From NCBI RefSeq assembly GCF_900100965.1, contig NZ_FMUJ01000002.1, forward strand, positions 617,869 to 681,868: a stretch of 64,000 nt of DNA, read 5' to 3'. Shown here in pieces: positions 35,462 through 44,513 of the stretch (positions are counted from its first letter, which is position 1; the number at the start of each line of letters is the position of its first letter). Origin of the DNA: Variovorax sp. EL159 (lineage in GTDB: Bacteria; Pseudomonadota; Gammaproteobacteria; Burkholderiales; Burkholderiaceae_C). The notes under the pieces are model-generated. The model did no database searches. It worked only from the letters and a program-made list of their open reading frames with translations, and had not been told where the DNA came from. Both the position numbers and the translations under genes were made by a program.

Positions 35462-36271
35462 ATGAGCGGTGCGGTCGATCAACTGCTGGCGCGTCTTCGC
35501 CACGAAGACGGGGTGCTGGTGCGCGTCGAATCCACGCAGGGCTCGGCGCCGCGCGAGGCCGGCACCTGGATGGCGGTGTGGGCCGACGCGCTGACCGCCA
35601 CCATCGGCGGCGGCCAGCTCGAATTCCAGGCCACGAAGGAAGCGCGCGAACTGCTGGCCGGCACACGCGCGCCTTTCGACGGCATCCAGCGCTATCCGCT
35701 CGGCCCCAGCCTGGGGCAATGCTGCGGCGGCGTGATGTTCCTGTCGTACCAGCGCATCACGGCGGCCGATGCACCGGCGTTGCAGCGCGAACTGGTGGCG
35801 CAGCTCAAGCCGGTGGCGCTGTTCGGCGGCGGCCACGTGGGTGCCGCGCTCGCGCGCCTGCTGGCGGCGCTGCCTTTCGCCGTGCGCTGGATCGACAGCC
35901 GCGACGGCGTCTTTCCCGACGAGCTGCCCGCGCAGATCGACACCGAACATTCCGAGCCCGTGCAAGACGCCGTGGCCGCCCTCGCGCCGGGCAGTCGCGT
36001 GCTCATCATGAGCTTCAGCCATGCCGAAGACCTCGACATCGTCATCGCCTGCCTCAAGCGCCTGCGCGAGCGCGATGACCTGCCCTACATCGGCCTGATC
36101 GGCAGCAAGACCAAGTGGGCCACCTTCAGCCACCGGCTCGAAGCGCGTGGCTTCACGGCCGACGAACTGGCCCGCATCACCTGCCCGATCGGCGTGCCCG
36201 GCATCACCGGCAAGGAGCCCGAGGTGATCGCTGTCGCGGTGGCGGCACAGTTGTTGCAATCGCTGGGCTGA
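35462..36271 (+). CDS. xdhC: XdhC, molybdenum cofactor maturation factor for xanthine dehydrogenase
   Basis: This 269-residue XdhC/CoxI-family protein has the N-terminal 'VLVRVESTQGSAPREAGTWM' and the characteristic GPSLGQCCGG motif near residue 82 (two adjacent cysteines). A Rossmann GGGHVGAALAR follows near 120, with 'LIGSKTKWATF' and 'CPIGVPGITGKEPEVIAVAVAAQLL' near the end. The family binds molybdopterin cofactor, promotes its sulfuration and inserts it into XdhB. Unusually, the xdhAB genes it serves lie some 22 kb away at 58726-62822. The next gene, puuD, is 215 bases downstream with its own operator. Confidence 0.92.
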   Translation: MSGAVDQLLARLRHEDGVLVRVESTQGSAPREAGTWMAVWADALTATIGGGQLEFQATKEARELLAGTRAPFDGIQRYPLGPSLGQCCGGVMFLSYQRITAADAPALQRELVAQLKPVALFGGGHVGAALARLLAALPFAVRWIDSRDGVFPDELPAQIDTEHSEPVQDAVAALAPGSRVLIMSFSHAEDLDIVIACLKRLRERDDLPYIGLIGSKTKWATFSHRLEARGFTADELARITCPIGVPGITGKEPEVIAVAVAAQLLQSLG

Positions 36272-36326
36272 ACAGGGTTTTCCCGGCGACGACGCCCTAA
36301 AAAAGCATCCCGCCCCTTGCCAAAAC

Positions 36327-36334
36327 TGTATACA
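36327..36334. promoter_or_regulatory. TGTATACA operator, site 4
   Basis: The exact octamer in the context AAAACTGTATACACTTTCGG, 153 bases upstream of puuD and just after xdhC. The flanking bases are nearly identical to site 3 (AACTGTATACACTTT in both), which supports a shared regulator. Confidence 0.72.
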
Positions 36335-36486
36335 CTTTCGGTCGACAACAAGCCGCAGCGGAGCGAGGCCCATTCCATGGAGCCTGCGTTCGCGGCACTT
36401 TCTCTGCTTACAGCGCCCGCGGTGGTGAGCAGGCTGAAACCCCTTTGCCACGCCCCCACGCGTGCACAGGGCTGAGAGAGAAGCAC

Positions 36487-37692
36487 ATGGAAAGCTACTA
36501 CCTCGACTGGGCCAACCTGCTGCTGCGCTGGGTCCACGTCATCACCGCCATCGCATGGATCGGCGCCTCCTTCTACTTCGTGATGCTGGACAACAGCCTC
36601 GAGAAGCCGCAAGACCCCGAGTCGCTCGACAAGGGCGTGGGCGGCGAGCAGTGGGCCGTGCACGGCGGCGGCTTCTACAACATGCAGAAGTACGCGCTGG
36701 CGCCCAAGAAGCTGCCCGACCACCTGCACTGGTCGTACTGGGAGAGCTACTCGACCTGGATCACGGGCTTCTCGCTCTTCACCATGTCGTACCTATGGAA
36801 CGCGAGCACGTACCTCATCGACAAGTCGAAGATGGACTGGCAGCCCGGTGCCGCCATTGCCGTGGCGCTGGCTTTCTTCGTGGTGTTCTGGATGGTCTAC
36901 GACGGCATCTGCCAGATCTTCGGGCGCCGCAAGAACGGCGACACCATCGTCGGCGTGCTGATCGCGATCTTCATCGCCTTCGCGACGTGGCTGGCCTGCC
37001 AGTGGTTCGCGGGTCGCGCGGCCTTCCTGCTGGTGGGCGCCATGATGGCCACCACCATGAGCGGCAACGTGTTCTTCTGGATCATTCCCGGCCAGCGCAA
37101 GAACGTGGCGGCACTGCGCGAAGGCAAGCCGGTCGACCCGGTGCACGGCCAGCGCGGCAAGCAGCGCAGCGTGCACAACACCTACTTCACGCTGCCCGTG
37201 CTGTTCGCGATGCTGAGCAACCACTACAGCTTCACCTACACGCACCAGTACAACTGGATCGTGCTGCTGCTCATCATGCTCGGCGGCGCGGCCATCCGGC
37301 AGTTCTTCGTGGTGCGCCATCGCTTCAAGCTCGGCAATGCGGGCAACCCGCTGCCCTATGCGCTGGTCGGCATCGTGGTGCTGGGCCTGACCATCGTCTG
37401 GATGAAGCCCGCGCCCGTGGCGGCACCGGTCGTTTCCGCGGCCGCACCCGCGGTGCCCTTCGCCGACGTGCAGAAAGTGCTCGCGCAGCGCTGCTTCATG
37501 TGCCACGGCGCGTCCGTGCAGATGAAGAACGTGCGGGTCGATTCGCCCGAGCAGGTGGCCGCGCATGCACAGGCGATCTACCAGCAGGTCGTGGTCACCA
37601 AGATCATGCCGATGAACAACGCGACCGGCATCACCGACGAAGAGCGCGCCCTGATCGGCCGCTGGTTCCAGGCCGGCGCAAAGACGAACTAG
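36487..37692 (+). CDS. puuD: Membrane-bound urate hydroxylase PuuD with fused cytochrome c domain
   Basis: This 401-residue protein has several membrane helices in its first 300 residues with the signature 'DWANLLLRWVHVITAIAWIGASFYFV', conserved histidines, and 'GGGFYNMQKY'. It ends in a c-type cytochrome domain: heme-binding CFMCH at residues 336-340 and a later Met in 'KIMPMNN' as likely axial ligand. This is the aerobic urate oxidase used by bacteria lacking uricase; it passes electrons to the respiratory chain instead of making peroxide. ATG 36487 is chosen over the in-frame upstream start at 36445, because the hydrophobic N-terminus begins here. It supplies 5-hydroxyisourate to UraH. Confidence 0.93.
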   Translation: MESYYLDWANLLLRWVHVITAIAWIGASFYFVMLDNSLEKPQDPESLDKGVGGEQWAVHGGGFYNMQKYALAPKKLPDHLHWSYWESYSTWITGFSLFTMSYLWNASTYLIDKSKMDWQPGAAIAVALAFFVVFWMVYDGICQIFGRRKNGDTIVGVLIAIFIAFATWLACQWFAGRAAFLLVGAMMATTMSGNVFFWIIPGQRKNVAALREGKPVDPVHGQRGKQRSVHNTYFTLPVLFAMLSNHYSFTYTHQYNWIVLLLIMLGGAAIRQFFVVRHRFKLGNAGNPLPYALVGIVVLGLTIVWMKPAPVAAPVVSAAAPAVPFADVQKVLAQRCFMCHGASVQMKNVRVDSPEQVAAHAQAIYQQVVVTKIMPMNNATGITDEERALIGRWFQAGAKTN

Positions 37693-37768
37693 GCATCCCG
37701 AAAAAGTTGACCGGCGAAGGGGCGGGGCCTGGTCCGCAGCACAATTGCCGGACTGGAGACATACAGCA

Positions 37769-39109
37769 ATGACCGCATCGAATCCGTCCCTGGCCGCTGC
37801 CCCCGATCCACGCGAAGATCCGCGCGCCTTTCTCGAACATCTCTACCGCGTGGCGGTGGACCGCGCGCTGCCGCTGTCCACGCTCGGCCCCCATCTTCCG
37901 CCGCCGCCCAAGGGCCGCACCCTGGTGCTGGGCTGCGGCAAGGCGGGCGGCTCGATGGTGCAGGCGCTCGAAGCCCTGTGGCCGGCCGACGCGCCGCTGT
38001 CGGGTCTGGTCGTCACGCGCTACGACCACATTCCACCGCGGCCCGAAGGCCTGCCGCGACGCATCGAGCTGGTCGAGGCGGCGCACCCGGTGCCCGACGA
38101 AGCCGGCCTGCGCGCCGCCGAGCGCATCCTTGCGCTGACGAAGGGCCTCACGGCCGACGACCTGGTGCTGTGCCTGATTTCGGGCGGCGGCTCGTCGCTG
38201 CTGGTGCTGCCAGCCGAAGGCCTCACGCTGGCCGACAAGCAGCGCATCAACACGCAGCTGCTCGAGAGCGGCGCGAGCATCGGCGAGATGAATTGCGTGC
38301 GCAAGCACCTGTCGCGCATCAAGGGCGGCCGGCTGGCCGCGGCCTGCGCGCCGGCGCGCGTCGTGACCCTCACGATCAGCGACGTGCCCGGCGACGATCC
38401 GGCGGTCATCGCCAGCGGCCCGACGGTGCCCGACGCCACCACCTGCGCCGATGCGCTCGCCATCCTCGAGCGCTATGCCATCGACGTGCCCGCACCGGTG
38501 CGCGCGCAGCTTGAAAGCGGGGCGCTCGAAACGCCCAAACCGAATGACCCGGTGTTCGCGGGCCACCAGACGCACGTGATCGCCACGCCCCAGCAGTCGC
38601 TGGAGGCGGCAGCCCAGGTGGTGCGCGCGGCCGGCCTCGATGCGCACATCCTCAGCGACGAGATGGAAGGCGAATCGCGCGAGGTCGGCAAGGTGCATGC
38701 CGCGCTTGCGCGCGCGGTGGCGCTCCACGGCCAACCTTTCGCCAGGCCCTGCGTCATCCTGTCGGGCGGCGAGACCACGGTGACGATCCGGCCCCGCAAG
38801 CCCGGCCAGCCCAAGGGCCGTGGCGGCCGCGGCGGCGAGTTCTGCATGGGCCTGGCCGGCGCGCTCATGGGGCAGCCGGGCGTCTGGGCGCTGGCGGGCG
38901 ACACCGACGGCATCGATGGCATGGAAGACAACGCCGGAACCTTCGTCACGCCCGACTCGCTGGCGCGCGCAACGGCCAAGGGCATGAAGCTGTCGGACTA
39001 CATGGACCGCAACGACGCCTACACCTACTTCGGTGCCATCGGCGACCTGCTGATCACCGGGCCTTCCCACACCAACGTCAACGACTTCCGGGCGCTGCTG
39101 GTGCTGTGA
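37769..39109 (+). CDS. ttuD: Glycerate 2-kinase (MOFRL/GckA-TtuD family)
   Basis: This 446-residue glycerate kinase of the GckA/TtuD (MOFRL) type has '[18 protein letters not shown]', glycine-rich '[16 protein letters not shown]', '[16 protein letters not shown]' and 'SGGETTVT'. The conserved 'AGDTDGIDG' lies near residue 375. It phosphorylates D-glycerate to 2-phosphoglycerate, the exit of the glyoxylate, tartronate semialdehyde, glycerate route that consumes ureide-derived glyoxylate. Glyoxylate carboligase and tartronate semialdehyde reductase are not in this window, unless the hydroxyacid dehydrogenase at 3485 plays the latter part. ATG 37769 starts the normal N-terminus; an in-frame codon at 37745 is also possible. 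The next gene, an aldehyde dehydrogenase, follows 172 bases later. Confidence 0.9.
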   Translation: MTASNPSLAAAPDPREDPRAFLEHLYRVAVDRALPLSTLGPHLPPPPKGRTLVLGCGKAGGSMVQALEALWPADAPLSGLVVTRYDHIPPRPEGLPRRIELVEAAHPVPDEAGLRAAERILALTKGLTADDLVLCLISGGGSSLLVLPAEGLTLADKQRINTQLLESGASIGEMNCVRKHLSRIKGGRLAAACAPARVVTLTISDVPGDDPAVIASGPTVPDATTCADALAILERYAIDVPAPVRAQLESGALETPKPNDPVFAGHQTHVIATPQQSLEAAAQVVRAAGLDAHILSDEMEGESREVGKVHAALARAVALHGQPFARPCVILSGGETTVTIRPRKPGQPKGRGGRGGEFCMGLAGALMGQPGVWALAGDTDGIDGMEDNAGTFVTPDSLARATAKGMKLSDYMDRNDAYTYFGAIGDLLITGPSHTNVNDFRALLVL

Positions 39110-39281
39110 AAGACGCGCGGGGGGCGGGTTTCCCAGCTTCGGCGCGGATTGTGAACTCGGGTTAATCTACGCGTCCGGCAGCCTGCTGCCGCCGTTGTTG
39201 CAAGCGCACTACCCCGTGGTGCCGCGTCGCGCATCCAGATTTCCCCCTTTTCATCATCCAGTCCCGAAGGAAAAGTTCGCC

Positions 39282-40724
39282 ATGACCGCCACCTACACCG
39301 ACACACGCCTGCTGATCGACAACGAATGGGTCGACGCCACCGGCGGCAAGACGCTGGACGTCGTGAACCCCGCCACCGGCAAGGCCATCGGCAAGGTGGC
39401 GCATGCCAGCATCGCCGACCTCGACCGTGCCCTGGCCGCTGCCCAGCGCGGCTTTGAAAAGTGGCGCAACACCCCCGCCAACGAGCGCGCCGCCGTCATG
39501 CGCCGCGCCGCCGGCCTGATCCGCGAACGCGCCCCTGAAATCGCCAAGCTGCTGACGCAAGAGCAGGGCAAGCCGCTCGCCGAAGCCCGGGTCGAGACCC
39601 TGGCCGCCGCCGACATCATCGAATGGTTCGCCGACGAAGGCCGCCGCGTGTATGGCCGTATCGTGCCCTCGCGCAACCTGGCCGCGCAGCAGCTCGTGCT
39701 GAAGGAGCCGCTGGGCCCCGTCGCCGCGTTCACGCCGTGGAACTTCCCCATCAACCAGATCGTGCGCAAGCTCGGTGCCGCACTGGCCACCGGTTGCTCG
39801 TTCCTGGTGAAGGCGCCCGAAGAAACCCCGGCATCGCCCGCTGCGCTGCTGCAGGCTTTTGTCGACGCCGGCATTCCGCCCGGCACCGTGGGCCTCGTGT
39901 TCGGCAACCCCGCTGAAATCTCGAACTACCTGATCGCCCACCCGATCATCCGCAAGGTCACCTTCACCGGCTCGACCCCTGTCGGCAAGCAGCTGGCCGC
40001 GCTGGCCGGCTCGCACATGAAGCGCGTCACGATGGAACTGGGCGGCCACGCACCGGTGATCGTGGCCGAAGACGCCGACGTGGCGCTGGCCGTCAAGGCC
40101 GCCGGTGCCGCCAAGTTCCGCAACGCCGGCCAGGTCTGCATCTCGCCGACCCGCTTCCTGGTGCACAACAGCCTGCGCGAAGAATTCGCCCGCACGCTGG
40201 TTAAGTACACCGAAGGCCTGAAGCTCGGTGACGGCCTCGCCGAAGGCACGACCATCGGCCCGCTGGCCAATGCCCGCCGCCTCACGGCCATGGCCCATGT
40301 GCTGGAAGATGCCCGCAAGAAGGGCGCCACCGTGGCCGCTGGCGGCGAGCGCGTCGGCGACACCGGCAACTTCTTCGCGCCCACCGTGCTGACCGACGTG
40401 CCGCTGGACGCCGACGTGTTCAACAACGAACCCTTCGGCCCTATTGCCGCCATCCGCGGTTTCGACACGCTCGAAGAAGCCATCGCCGAAGCCAACCGCC
40501 TGCCGTTCGGCCTGGCCGGCTACGCCTTCACCAAGTCGATCAAGAGCGCGCACCTGCTGAGCCAGAAGCTCGAGCTCGGCATGCTCTGGATCAACCAGCC
40601 CGCCACGCCGTCGCCCGAAATGCCGTTCGGTGGCGTGAAGGATTCGGGCTACGGCTCGGAAGGCGGCCCCGAGGCGCTCGAGGCTTACCTGAACACCAAG
40701 GCGGTGTCGATCCTGGGCGTGTAA
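39282..40724 (+). CDS. NAD(P)-dependent aldehyde dehydrogenase (succinate-semialdehyde dehydrogenase type)
   Basis: This 480-residue enzyme has the catalytic Glu in LELGGHAP, catalytic Cys in GQVCISPTR and the '[19 protein letters not shown]' ending typical of the succinate-semialdehyde and alpha-ketoglutarate-semialdehyde dehydrogenase branch. '[12 protein letters not shown]' near residue 90 is also typical. ATG 39282 is preceded by GAAGGAAAAG. The upstream 172 bases hold a small GGCAG/CTGCC hairpin. It differs from the operon aldehyde dehydrogenase at 4391 and is unlikely to be its functional duplicate. Substrate remains to be assigned; location behind glycerate kinase may be coincidental. 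Confidence 0.85.
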   Translation: MTATYTDTRLLIDNEWVDATGGKTLDVVNPATGKAIGKVAHASIADLDRALAAAQRGFEKWRNTPANERAAVMRRAAGLIRERAPEIAKLLTQEQGKPLAEARVETLAAADIIEWFADEGRRVYGRIVPSRNLAAQQLVLKEPLGPVAAFTPWNFPINQIVRKLGAALATGCSFLVKAPEETPASPAALLQAFVDAGIPPGTVGLVFGNPAEISNYLIAHPIIRKVTFTGSTPVGKQLAALAGSHMKRVTMELGGHAPVIVAEDADVALAVKAAGAAKFRNAGQVCISPTRFLVHNSLREEFARTLVKYTEGLKLGDGLAEGTTIGPLANARRLTAMAHVLEDARKKGATVAAGGERVGDTGNFFAPTVLTDVPLDADVFNNEPFGPIAAIRGFDTLEEAIAEANRLPFGLAGYAFTKSIKSAHLLSQKLELGMLWINQPATPSPEMPFGGVKDSGYGSEGGPEALEAYLNTKAVSILGV

Positions 40725-40736
40725 GTCGGCCTCGGA

Positions 40737-41453
40737 TCACTCCTCGGCGGTGGCATTCCAGAAGGCTTGCTGCACACCGTCGAGGGCTTCCAGGTCTTCG
40801 ATGACACGGTCGAGCTCCGAAGGCTCGACCGCTGTCGCATAGAGCGTTGCACCGATCTCGGTGTCGGCCGGGCCGAACGGGTGCTGGTCGACGTCGCGCA
40901 CCGGATAGTTCGCGGCCTCGAGCAACAGCAGCAGCTGGTCCATCACTTCGGGCCGCGCCGCGCGCGAGCAGATCACGCGCACCACGTACGTCGCTTCGCT
41001 CGCGCCCTCGCTGATCGGCTGGCGGTTGATGCGGTTCACCACCGGCCGCAGCAGCGTGTTGCTGGCCAGCACGAACAGCGCCGCGATCAGCGCTTCGCCG
41101 AGCAGGTCCGCGCCCGCGCAGGCACCCACCGCCGCCGACCCCCACAGCGTCGCCGCCGTGTTCAGGCCCGTGACGTTGGCGCCTTCCTTCATGATCGCGC
41201 CCGCGCCCAGGAAGCCGATGCCCGACACCACGTAGGCCACCACGCGCACCGCACCGCCGCTGCCGTCCAGCCGCTGGGCCAGGTCGACGAACACCGCGGC
41301 ACCCACGGCCACCAGCGTGTTGGTGCGCAAGCCCGCCGTGCGCTGCCGGACCTGCCGTTCCAGCCCGATCAGCGAGCCGAGGATGAAGGCTGCCGTCACG
41401 CTGACGAAGGTGTCGAGGAGCGAGAGCAGGTTGATGTTATGGATGGCTTGCAT
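40737..41453 (-). CDS. mgtC: MgtC-family protein
   Basis: This 238-residue protein has four to five membrane helices with MgtC/SapB signatures: 'ILGSLIGLERQVRQRTAGLRTNTLVAVGAAVFV', and 'GIGFLGAGAIMKEG' followed by 'GLNTAATLWGSAAVGA' (quoted in pieces). A soluble ACT-like C-terminal domain of about 80 residues follows. In Salmonella MgtC limits ATP synthase and aids growth in low magnesium and in macrophages. Here it is downstream of mgtA by 87 bases on the same strand, so the two appear to be one operon under the same leader. ATG 41453 is chosen over the upstream in-frame start, since the hydrophobic segment begins near it. Confidence 0.9.
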   Translation of the reverse strand: MQAIHNINLLSLLDTFVSVTAAFILGSLIGLERQVRQRTAGLRTNTLVAVGAAVFVDLAQRLDGSGGAVRVVAYVVSGIGFLGAGAIMKEGANVTGLNTAATLWGSAAVGACAGADLLGEALIAALFVLASNTLLRPVVNRINRQPISEGASEATYVVRVICSRAARPEVMDQLLLLLEAANYPVRDVDQHPFGPADTEIGATLYATAVEPSELDRVIEDLEALDGVQQAFWNATAEE

Positions 41454-41540
41454 CGATGGGTTCCCTCTTCTTGTTGATGCCGCAGTTTGCAACCGCCGAA
41501 TGTCATATGCGTGTCATGAAGCCCGCAAGGCTGCAGGCGC

Positions 41541-44306
41541 TCACTGCCACCCATACCGCCGCGCATACCAGCCCTTGACCGTCTGCGTCAGCACCGCATA
41601 GCCCACCAGCATCGCCACCAGCCACGGGAAGTACGCCAGCGGCAGCGCCTGCAGCTTGAAATAGTGTGCCAGCGGTCCCATCGGCAGCCAGATGCCCACT
41701 GCCGCAATGGCGGCGCCCATGGCCAGCAACGGCCACGAGGCGCGGCTTTGCAGGAAGGGAATCCTGCGCGTGCGGATCAGGTGCACGATCAGCGTCTGCG
41801 ACAGCAGGCCTTCGATGAACCAGCCCGACTGGAACAGCGTCTGATGGTCCACCGAATTCGCGGCGAACACGAACCACAGTACCGTGAAGGTCAGGATGTC
41901 GAACACCGAGCTCAGCGGCCCGAAGAACACCATGAAGCGGCCCAGGTCCGCCGGGTTCCAGCGCTGCGGGGTCTTCAAAAATTCCTCGTCCACGTTGTCG
42001 AACGGAATCGCGATCTGCGACACGTCGTACAGCAGGTTCTGCACCAGCAGATGCAGCGGCAGCATCGGCAGGAAGGGCAGGAAGGCGCTCGCCACCAGCA
42101 CCGAGAACACGTTGCCGAAGTTCGAGCTGGCGGTGATCTTGATGTACTTGAGCATGTTGGCGAAGGTGCGGCGGCCCTCGATCACGCCTTGCTCCAGCAC
42201 CATCAGGCTCTTTTCGAGCAGGATGATGTCGGCCGATTCCTTGGCCACGTCCACCGCGCTGTCCACCGAGATGCCGATGTCGGCCGCGCGCAGCGCCGGC
42301 GCGTCGTTGATGCCGTCGCCCATGAAGCCGACCACGTGGCCGTTGGCATGCAGCGCATGCACGATGCGCTCCTTGTGCGCGGGCGTGAGCTTGGCGAACA
42401 CCTGGTGCTGTTCGACCCGCACCCGCAGCTCGGCGTCACTCATCTCCTCGATCTCGTGGCCGAGCACCATGCGGCCGGCCTCCAGGCCCACATCGGCGCA
42501 GACCTTGCGCGTGACCAGTTCGTTGTCGCCGGTCAGCACCTTCACGGCCACGCCATGTTCGGCCAGGGCGCGCAGCGCGGGCGCGGTCGATTCCTTCGGC
42601 GGATCGAGAAAAGCCACGTAGCCCAGCAGCGTGAGCCCCGATTCATCGGCCACGCCATAGGCCGGCTTCTGTGCGTTGAGCGCCAGTGCGCGGCTGGCCA
42701 CGGCCACCACGCGAAGGCCCTGGGCATTGAGCTCCGACGCCACGCGATGGATGCGCGCGAGCACATCGGCATCGAGCGCCAGCACCTCGGCGCCACGCTC
42801 GACCGAGGTGCACACCGACAGGATCTCTTCCAGCGCACCCTTGCAGATCAGCAGGTGCTGGCTGCCGCCGTTGGCCACCACCACCGACATGCGGCGGCGT
42901 GAGAAGTCGAAGGGCACTTCGTCGATCTTGCGGTAGGCGGTCTGCAGCCGCGTCTCGAGCTGCATCTCGGCATGGCTCAGCACCGCCTTGTCGAGCAGGT
43001 TCTTCAGGCCCGTCTGGTGAAAGCTGTTGAGGTAGGCCAGCTGCAGCACGTGGTCCGAGGCCTCGCCCCAGGCGTTGGTGTGGCGTTCGAGCACGATGCG
43101 GTCCTGCGTGAGCGTGCCGGTCTTGTCGGTGCACAGCACGTCCATGGCGCCGAAGTTGTGGATGGCTTCGAGCCGCTTCACGATCACCTTCTGGCGCGAC
43201 ATCACGACCGCGCCCTTGGCCAGCGTGGCGGTCACGATCATCGGTAGCATCTCGGGCGTGAGGCCGACCGCGATCGACAGCGCGAACAGCGCGGCCTCCC
43301 ACCAGTCGCCCTTGGCCACGCCGTTGATCACCAGCACCAGTGGCGCCATCACCAGCATGAAGCGGATCAGCACCCAGCTCACGCGGTTGATGCCCGCCTG
43401 GAACGCGCTGGTGCCACGGTCGGTGGCCGTCACGCGCTGCGCCAGCGCGCCGAAGAAGGTGCGGTCGCCCGTGTGCACGATGAGCGCGGTGGCCGTGCCG
43501 CTGATCACGTTGGTGCCCATGAAGAGCAGGTTCTCGCGTTCGAGCACACCGGCCGCGTGCCCATTGCGGTCGACGACGAACTTCTCGACCGGCATGGCTT
43601 CGCCCGTCAGCGCGGATTGGCTGATGAACAAGTCCTTGGCGGTGATCAGGCGGCAGTCGGCGGGGATCATGTCGCCGGCCGACAGTGCGATCACTTCGCC
43701 CGGCACCAGGTCGCGCATCGGCACCTCGACCCGCACCGTGCCGGCGTGCGTGGTGTCGAAGCCTTCGTCGCCGGCCGGGCCAGCCTTGAATCCCGGCGCG
43801 GGCCGCAGCACCGTGGCGGTGTTGCTCACCATCGCCTTGAGCCGGTCGGCCGCCTTGTTGGAGCGCGATTCCTGCAGAAAGCGCAGCACCGTCGACAGCA
43901 CCACCATGCTGCCGATCACCAGCGTGGCTTTCATGTCCTCGGTGGCGTACGAGATCAGCGCCAGCACCGTCAACAGCAGGTTGAACGGATTGCGGTAGCA
44001 CTGCCACAGGTGCCGCCACCATGGCAGTGGCTGCTCGTGTCGAACCTCGTTGCTGCCCAGGCGCTTGCGCAGCACCTGGGCGTGGCCTTCGCTCAGGCCG
44101 CGCGGCGAGCTGGAGAGCTTGATAAGCATCTCGCCGGCATCGGTGCGCGAGGCCGTGGCCAGGGCCTTCGCGATGTCGGGCGGCATGCTGATGGAGCCGG
44201 TGCCGGCGGGCTTCGGGCCCAGCAGCGTCTGCCAGCGCTCGAAGTGATGCAGCATGTGGCGGCTGCGCAGGAAGCTCTCGAAAAAGGACTTCAGGACGTT
44301 TTTCAT
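41541..44306 (-). CDS. mgtA: Magnesium-translocating P-type ATPase (MgtA)
   Basis: This 921-residue P3B-type ATPase has the phosphorylation motif DKTGT at Asp394, the TGE actuator motif in SALTGEAMP, the P-domain hinge 'GDGINDAPAL', and about ten membrane segments ending with a long C-terminal membrane half. The N-terminal extension begins with a basic helix. These enzymes import magnesium under limiting supply. ATG 44306 follows GAAGGAGAG at a typical distance. The ribosome binding site falls inside a predicted hairpin, and a leader ORF ends 55 bases upstream (see those entries). mgtC follows. Regulation by magnesium is expected. Confidence 0.93.
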   Translation of the reverse strand: MKNVLKSFFESFLRSRHMLHHFERWQTLLGPKPAGTGSISMPPDIAKALATASRTDAGEMLIKLSSSPRGLSEGHAQVLRKRLGSNEVRHEQPLPWWRHLWQCYRNPFNLLLTVLALISYATEDMKATLVIGSMVVLSTVLRFLQESRSNKAADRLKAMVSNTATVLRPAPGFKAGPAGDEGFDTTHAGTVRVEVPMRDLVPGEVIALSAGDMIPADCRLITAKDLFISQSALTGEAMPVEKFVVDRNGHAAGVLERENLLFMGTNVISGTATALIVHTGDRTFFGALAQRVTATDRGTSAFQAGINRVSWVLIRFMLVMAPLVLVINGVAKGDWWEAALFALSIAVGLTPEMLPMIVTATLAKGAVVMSRQKVIVKRLEAIHNFGAMDVLCTDKTGTLTQDRIVLERHTNAWGEASDHVLQLAYLNSFHQTGLKNLLDKAVLSHAEMQLETRLQTAYRKIDEVPFDFSRRRMSVVVANGGSQHLLICKGALEEILSVCTSVERGAEVLALDADVLARIHRVASELNAQGLRVVAVASRALALNAQKPAYGVADESGLTLLGYVAFLDPPKESTAPALRALAEHGVAVKVLTGDNELVTRKVCADVGLEAGRMVLGHEIEEMSDAELRVRVEQHQVFAKLTPAHKERIVHALHANGHVVGFMGDGINDAPALRAADIGISVDSAVDVAKESADIILLEKSLMVLEQGVIEGRRTFANMLKYIKITASSNFGNVFSVLVASAFLPFLPMLPLHLLVQNLLYDVSQIAIPFDNVDEEFLKTPQRWNPADLGRFMVFFGPLSSVFDILTFTVLWFVFAANSVDHQTLFQSGWFIEGLLSQTLIVHLIRTRRIPFLQSRASWPLLAMGAAIAAVGIWLPMGPLAHYFKLQALPLAYFPWLVAMLVGYAVLTQTVKGWYARRYGWQ

Positions 44307-44315
44307 TTTTCTCTC

Positions 44316-44340
44316 CTTCACGGCGGCGCAGGCCGCGAAG
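44316..44340 (-). promoter_or_regulatory. Hairpin overlapping the mgtA ribosome binding site
   Basis: Read on the minus strand, CTTC plus GCGGC pairs with GCCGC and GAAG across a CTGC loop, with a three-base bulge on the 3' side. The 3' arm (GAAG) is the first part of the GAAGGAGAG ribosome binding site of mgtA, so folding could hide it. This is by-eye folding only. Confidence 0.5.
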
Positions 44341-44350
44341 GAAAGAAAGC

Positions 44351-44371
44351 CCACGCGTCAGTCAGGCGTGG
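44351..44371 (-). terminator. Attenuator-like hairpin after the mgtA leader ORF
   Basis: CCACGC and GCGTGG form a 6-bp stem with a nine-base loop; on the minus strand the sequence GCTTTCTTTCC follows. The hairpin covers the stop codon of the 32-codon leader, so ribosomes finishing or stalling on the leader would change its folding. It resembles an intrinsic terminator or attenuator, though the T-run is interrupted. Confidence 0.5.
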
Positions 44372-44460
44372 AAGTCTCTCCGCAGCACGGCGCGCTGCAC
44401 TCTTGCAATCGATCGGAACGGCTGGGGCGCGCAAGGGCGCCAATGAGGAGCGGGGTCCAT
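44362..44460 (-). CDS. MgtL-like leader peptide upstream of mgtA (32 aa)
   Basis: This is a short ORF with a perfect AAGGAGG ribosome binding site five bases before its ATG (44460). It begins Met-Asp-Pro-Ala-Pro and has further prolines at positions 9, 12 and 14, then a basic C-terminal half. In Salmonella and E. coli, mgtA is preceded by the MgtL leader, which begins Met-Glu-Pro-Asp-Pro. There the acidic-proline run destabilises ribosomes in low magnesium and so turns on transcription into mgtA. The position (stop 55 bases before mgtA), the early acidic-proline run and the flanking hairpins fit that scheme. Homology is not claimed: the similarity could be convergent. It is too short for ordinary gene finding. 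Confidence 0.65.
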   Translation of the reverse strand: MDPAPHWRPCAPQPFRSIARVQRAVLRRDFHA

Positions 44461-44513
44461 GGGTGCCTCCTTGTCTTCTCGCGTGGTGATGGGGGGTGTC
44501 CGTGCGCCGCGCT

